Shown: piece by piece, positions 14,465 to 16,376 of the stretch
How positions within the stretch are numbered: position 1 is the stretch's first letter
Layout: every line of letters begins with the position of its first letter
From: RGIG5612 sp963599255
Lineage (GTDB): Bacteria; Bacillota; Clostridia; Lachnospirales; Lachnospiraceae
Assembly (NCBI GenBank): GCA_963599255.1
Contig: CAVBWS010000044.1
Location: 1 to 16,376 of the forward strand
Reading direction: 5' to 3'
Length of the DNA stretch: 16,376 bases
Notes under the pieces: model-generated
What the model saw: the letters and a program-made list of their open reading frames with translations, nothing else
Databases searched by the model: none
What the model was told of the DNA's origin: nothing
Translations under genes and position numbers: made by a program

Positions 14465-15967
14465 ATGGGTAAGCCAACCGGATTTTTAGAATATAACAGA
14501 AAAGCCAAATCTTCCGTAGACCCACTGGAGAGAATCAAGAACTTTGACGAATTTCATCCTCCTCTTTCTAAGGAAGAACGTAAAGAGCAGGCAGCAAGAT
14601 GCATGAATTGCGGCGTACCATTCTGCCAGTCAGGCATGCAGTTAAGAGGAATGTATACAGGTTGTCCGCTACACAACCTTATACCTGAATATAATGATCT
14701 GATATACCATGACAACTGGGAGCAGGCATTAAGAAGGCTGCGTAAGACCAACAATTTCCCGGAGTTTACAGGACGTGTATGTCCGGCTCTGTGTGAAGTT
14801 GCCTGCACATGTGCATTAAATGGTGACGCTGTAACAGCTCATGATAATGAATATGCAATAATTGAAACAGGTTATGCAAATGGCTGGATCAAACCGGAAC
14901 CACCTCAGATTCGTTCCGGCAAGAAAGTAGCAGTCATCGGTTCCGGCCCTTCGGGTCTGGCTACGGCCGACTGCCTCAACAAGCGCGGTCACAGCGTAAC
15001 AGTATACGAGCGTGAAAATCGCCCGGGCGGACTCCTGATGTATGGCATTCCTAACATGAAGTTAGAGAAGGACGTTATCAAACGCCGTACCGATATCATG
15101 GAGGCTGAAGGCATCGTATTTAAGACAAATATGAACGTAGGTGCCAATAAAGACTGTGGCAAGGTTAAGGCCGTAAGTGCAGACGAGCTCTTAAATGAGT
15201 ATGATGCTGTGGTTTTATGCTGCGGCTCTAAGGCTGCCAGGGATCTTAACGTTCCGGGACGAGATGCTAAGGGCGTTCATTTTGCAGTAGAATTCCTTAC
15301 GGCTGCTACCAAGAAGGTAACAGGACAGACTAAGGATTTTGCTATTACTGCCAAGGATAAGAATGTAGTTATCGTAGGCGGCGGCGATACAGGCAACGAC
15401 TGCACAGGTACATCTATCCGCCAGGGCTGCAAATCAGTAACCCAGCTGGAGATGATGCCTAAGTCACCTGATACCAGAGCTGCCAACAACCCATGGCCGC
15501 AGTGGCCTCTGGTCTGCAAGACAGACTATGGCCAGCAGGAAGCCATCGCAGTATTCGGCCATGACCCTAGATTATATAAGACAACTGTAAAAGAGATCAT
15601 AAAAGACGAAGAAGGCAATATTAAGGAATTAGTCCTTATTAAGCTTGAATCAATGGTGGATAAAGAAACCGGCAGACGCTATATGGGCGAAGTAGCCGGC
15701 ACAGAGGAAAAAATTCCATGTGAATTGCTGTTGATCGCTGCCGGATTCGTCGGATGTGAAGATTATGTTGCCAATGCATTCGGATGCGAAAAGGCACCGA
15801 GAGGCAATCTGGCAACAGAATCCGGCAAATATGCCACCGGTATACCTAAGGTATTCACTGCAGGTGATGCACACAGAGGCCAGTCACTGGTTGTATGGGG
15901 AATCACCGAAGGACGCGCATGCGCCAAAGAAGTAGACGAGTATCTCATGGGATATACCAATATGTAA
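14465..15967 (+). CDS. gltD: Glutamate synthase, small (beta) subunit
   Basis: A 500-residue NADPH-oxidising flavoprotein that passes electrons through two [4Fe-4S] clusters to GltB. The N-terminal domain has the cluster cysteines C46, C49, C54 and C67 and a second set C106, C110, C114 and C116. The FAD loop is VIGSGPSG (157-164), with the following RPGGLLMYGIP motif. The NADPH loop is VGGGDTGND (304-312). The end has the usual TAGDAHRGQSLVVWGITEGR segment contacting FAD. The ribosome site AAAGGAGG overlaps the gltB stop codon and is the strongest in the window, consistent with tight gltB-gltD coupling. No further gene follows in the window. Confidence 0.97.
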   Translation: MGKPTGFLEYNRKAKSSVDPLERIKNFDEFHPPLSKEERKEQAARCMNCGVPFCQSGMQLRGMYTGCPLHNLIPEYNDLIYHDNWEQALRRLRKTNNFPEFTGRVCPALCEVACTCALNGDAVTAHDNEYAIIETGYANGWIKPEPPQIRSGKKVAVIGSGPSGLATADCLNKRGHSVTVYERENRPGGLLMYGIPNMKLEKDVIKRRTDIMEAEGIVFKTNMNVGANKDCGKVKAVSADELLNEYDAVVLCCGSKAARDLNVPGRDAKGVHFAVEFLTAATKKVTGQTKDFAITAKDKNVVIVGGGDTGNDCTGTSIRQGCKSVTQLEMMPKSPDTRAANNPWPQWPLVCKTDYGQQEAIAVFGHDPRLYKTTVKEIIKDEEGNIKELVLIKLESMVDKETGRRYMGEVAGTEEKIPCELLLIAAGFVGCEDYVANAFGCEKAPRGNLATESGKYATGIPKVFTAGDAHRGQSLVVWGITEGRACAKEVDEYLMGYTNM

Positions 15968-15975
15968 GATTGTTC

Positions 15976-16001
15976 ATGCAAAGTACCCCCTTAATTTGCA
16001 T
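15976..16001. other. Small hairpin just after gltD
   Basis: ATGCAAA (15976-15982) and TTTGCAT (15995-16001) are exact inverted repeats around a 12-base loop. There is no U-tract after it, so it is not a clear terminator. It may be part of the gltD mRNA 3' end. Confidence 0.35.
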
Positions 16002-16029
16002 TGAATAATAGTCATCGTAGAAATAGATC

Positions 16030-16059
16030 GACCCCGGGAAGCCGAAGGCTCCCGGGGTC
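16030..16059 (+). terminator. GC-rich hairpin at the end of the gltBD transcript
   Basis: GACCCCGGGA plus GCC (one bulged A between) pairs with GGCTCCCGGGGTC around a GAA loop: 13 pairs, the most stable compact hairpin in the window. It starts 63 bases past the gltD stop. The plus-strand tail GGTCTGT is poor in U, so termination efficiency is uncertain; it may protect the mRNA 3' end or serve in the other direction (tail GATCTATTTC). Confidence 0.55.
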
Positions 16060-16179
16060 GGTCTGTATGATGAAAGCCATGGACAGGGGCTGTACAGATG
16101 AACGAGCTTGCTCGGGCAGATGTACAGTCACTGGACAGGGAACCTGCATTCGCGAGACGAGCGCCAGCTCGGATCGCGA

Positions 16180-16234
16180 ATGCAGGGCGGATTGCGGCAG
16201 CAATCCGGCTTTCATCATCAATCTATGTTCTCAC
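16180..16234 (+). repeat. 55-base exact direct repeat, copy 1
   Basis: Identical over 55 bases to 16322-16376, starting ATGCAGGGCGG and ending CTATGTTCTCAC. It contains the 8-pair hairpin at 16188-16207 and overlaps the right arm of the stem-loop at 16143-16186. The repeat period is 142 bases. Confidence 0.95.
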
Positions 16235-16321
16235 TCTGCGATGAACTATTCTGCCCCGCATGAGCGAACAGAGCGTCAGCTCGGATCGCTCATGCAAGAC
16301 AAGCGTCAGTCCGGATTGTTT

Positions 16322-16376
16322 ATGCAGGGCGGATTGCGGCAGCAATCCGGCTTTCATCATCAATCTATGTTCTCAC
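16322..16376 (+). repeat. 55-base exact direct repeat, copy 2 (reaches window end)
   Basis: Second copy of the sequence at 16180-16234, without a mismatch. It ends at the last base of the window, so the repeat may be longer and more units may follow. Confidence 0.95.

Larger units (their letters stand above)
16067..16376. repeat. Array of related stem-loop units in the intergenic region after gltD
   Basis: No protein gene is supported here. Four stem-loops share an apex around GAGC-N2-4-GCTCGG but have different lower stems. They are 16090-16127 (arms CTGTACA/TGTACAG), 16143-16186 (13-pair arms CCTGCATTCGCGA/TCGCGAATGCAGG), 16258-16295 (10-pair arms GCATGAGCGA/TCGCTCATGC) and 16294-16325 (nine pairs, one bulged A, apex GCGTCAGTCCGGA). 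Because each lower stem keeps pairing despite different sequence, structure rather than sequence seems conserved. A smaller hairpin, CGGATTGC-GGCA-GCAATCCG, occurs at 16188-16207 and again at 16330-16349. ATGATGAAAGCC (16067-16078) is the exact inverse of GGCTTTCATCAT (16207-16218), closing the first part of the array. The array runs off the window end. Confidence 0.75.

Noticed and set aside
16012..16221. Minus-strand open frame of 69 codons in the hairpin array
   Set aside because: It consists of the inverted-repeat arms, has no ribosome site and no family resemblance; the open frame follows from the repeat composition.
16067..16376. CRISPR array
   Set aside because: The only exact repeat is 55 bases and occurs twice at 142-base spacing, the intervening sequence is made of related hairpins rather than unique spacers, and no cas gene is present.

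Overview
The window is a compact ammonium and glutamine assimilation region. It probably comes from a low-to-mid-GC anaerobic Firmicute of class Clostridia, most likely Lachnospiraceae. The reasons are the gene content (an AmtB-PII fusion, a type III glutamine synthetase, a type I-like glutamine synthetase followed by an ANTAR regulator, and GltB/GltD), AGGAGG-type ribosome sites, TTGACA/TATAAT-type promoters and intrinsic terminators. The genus cannot be fixed from the sequence alone.

Layout. On the minus strand, from right to left, lie glnN (type III glutamine synthetase, 5907-3811), asnB (asparagine synthase, 3783-2203) and a gene for an ammonium channel fused to a PII protein (amtB-glnK, 1883-138). 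glnN and asnB are 27 bases apart and look like one operon. amtB has its own promoter and leader. Diverging to the right on the plus strand are glnA (6207-7418), an ANTAR RNA-binding regulator of the NitR type (7467-8054), pyrG (CTP synthase, 8242-9852), gltB (9947-14449) and gltD (14465-15967). The last 400 bases hold a GC-rich hairpin and an array of related stem-loops with an exact 55-base direct repeat. A second kind of palindromic repeat lies at 51-100 (degenerate) and 2094-2182, each time just past the 3' end of a minus-strand gene.

How it fits together. Ammonium enters through AmtB-PII. It is fixed by the glutamine synthetases, and glutamine is then used by GltBD (glutamate), AsnB (asparagine) and PyrG (CTP), all glutamine amidotransferases. 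The most interesting signal is regulatory. The leaders of amtB, glnN and pyrG each contain a short first hairpin with a six-base loop having A at position 1 and G at position 4, which is the signature recognised by ANTAR proteins. A second hairpin follows with no gap, and a larger hairpin excludes the first one. In glnN and pyrG the larger hairpin is followed by a good U-tract. The ANTAR protein encoded in the same window is the obvious candidate to act on all three, so this may be a local RNA antitermination circuit that also reaches CTP synthase. Its receiver domain lacks the phospho-acceptor Asp and the acidic pair, so it is probably not switched by ordinary phosphorylation. The glnA-type enzyme is also unusual: it lacks the flap glutamate, the feedback arginine and the C-terminal tail of standard type I enzymes.
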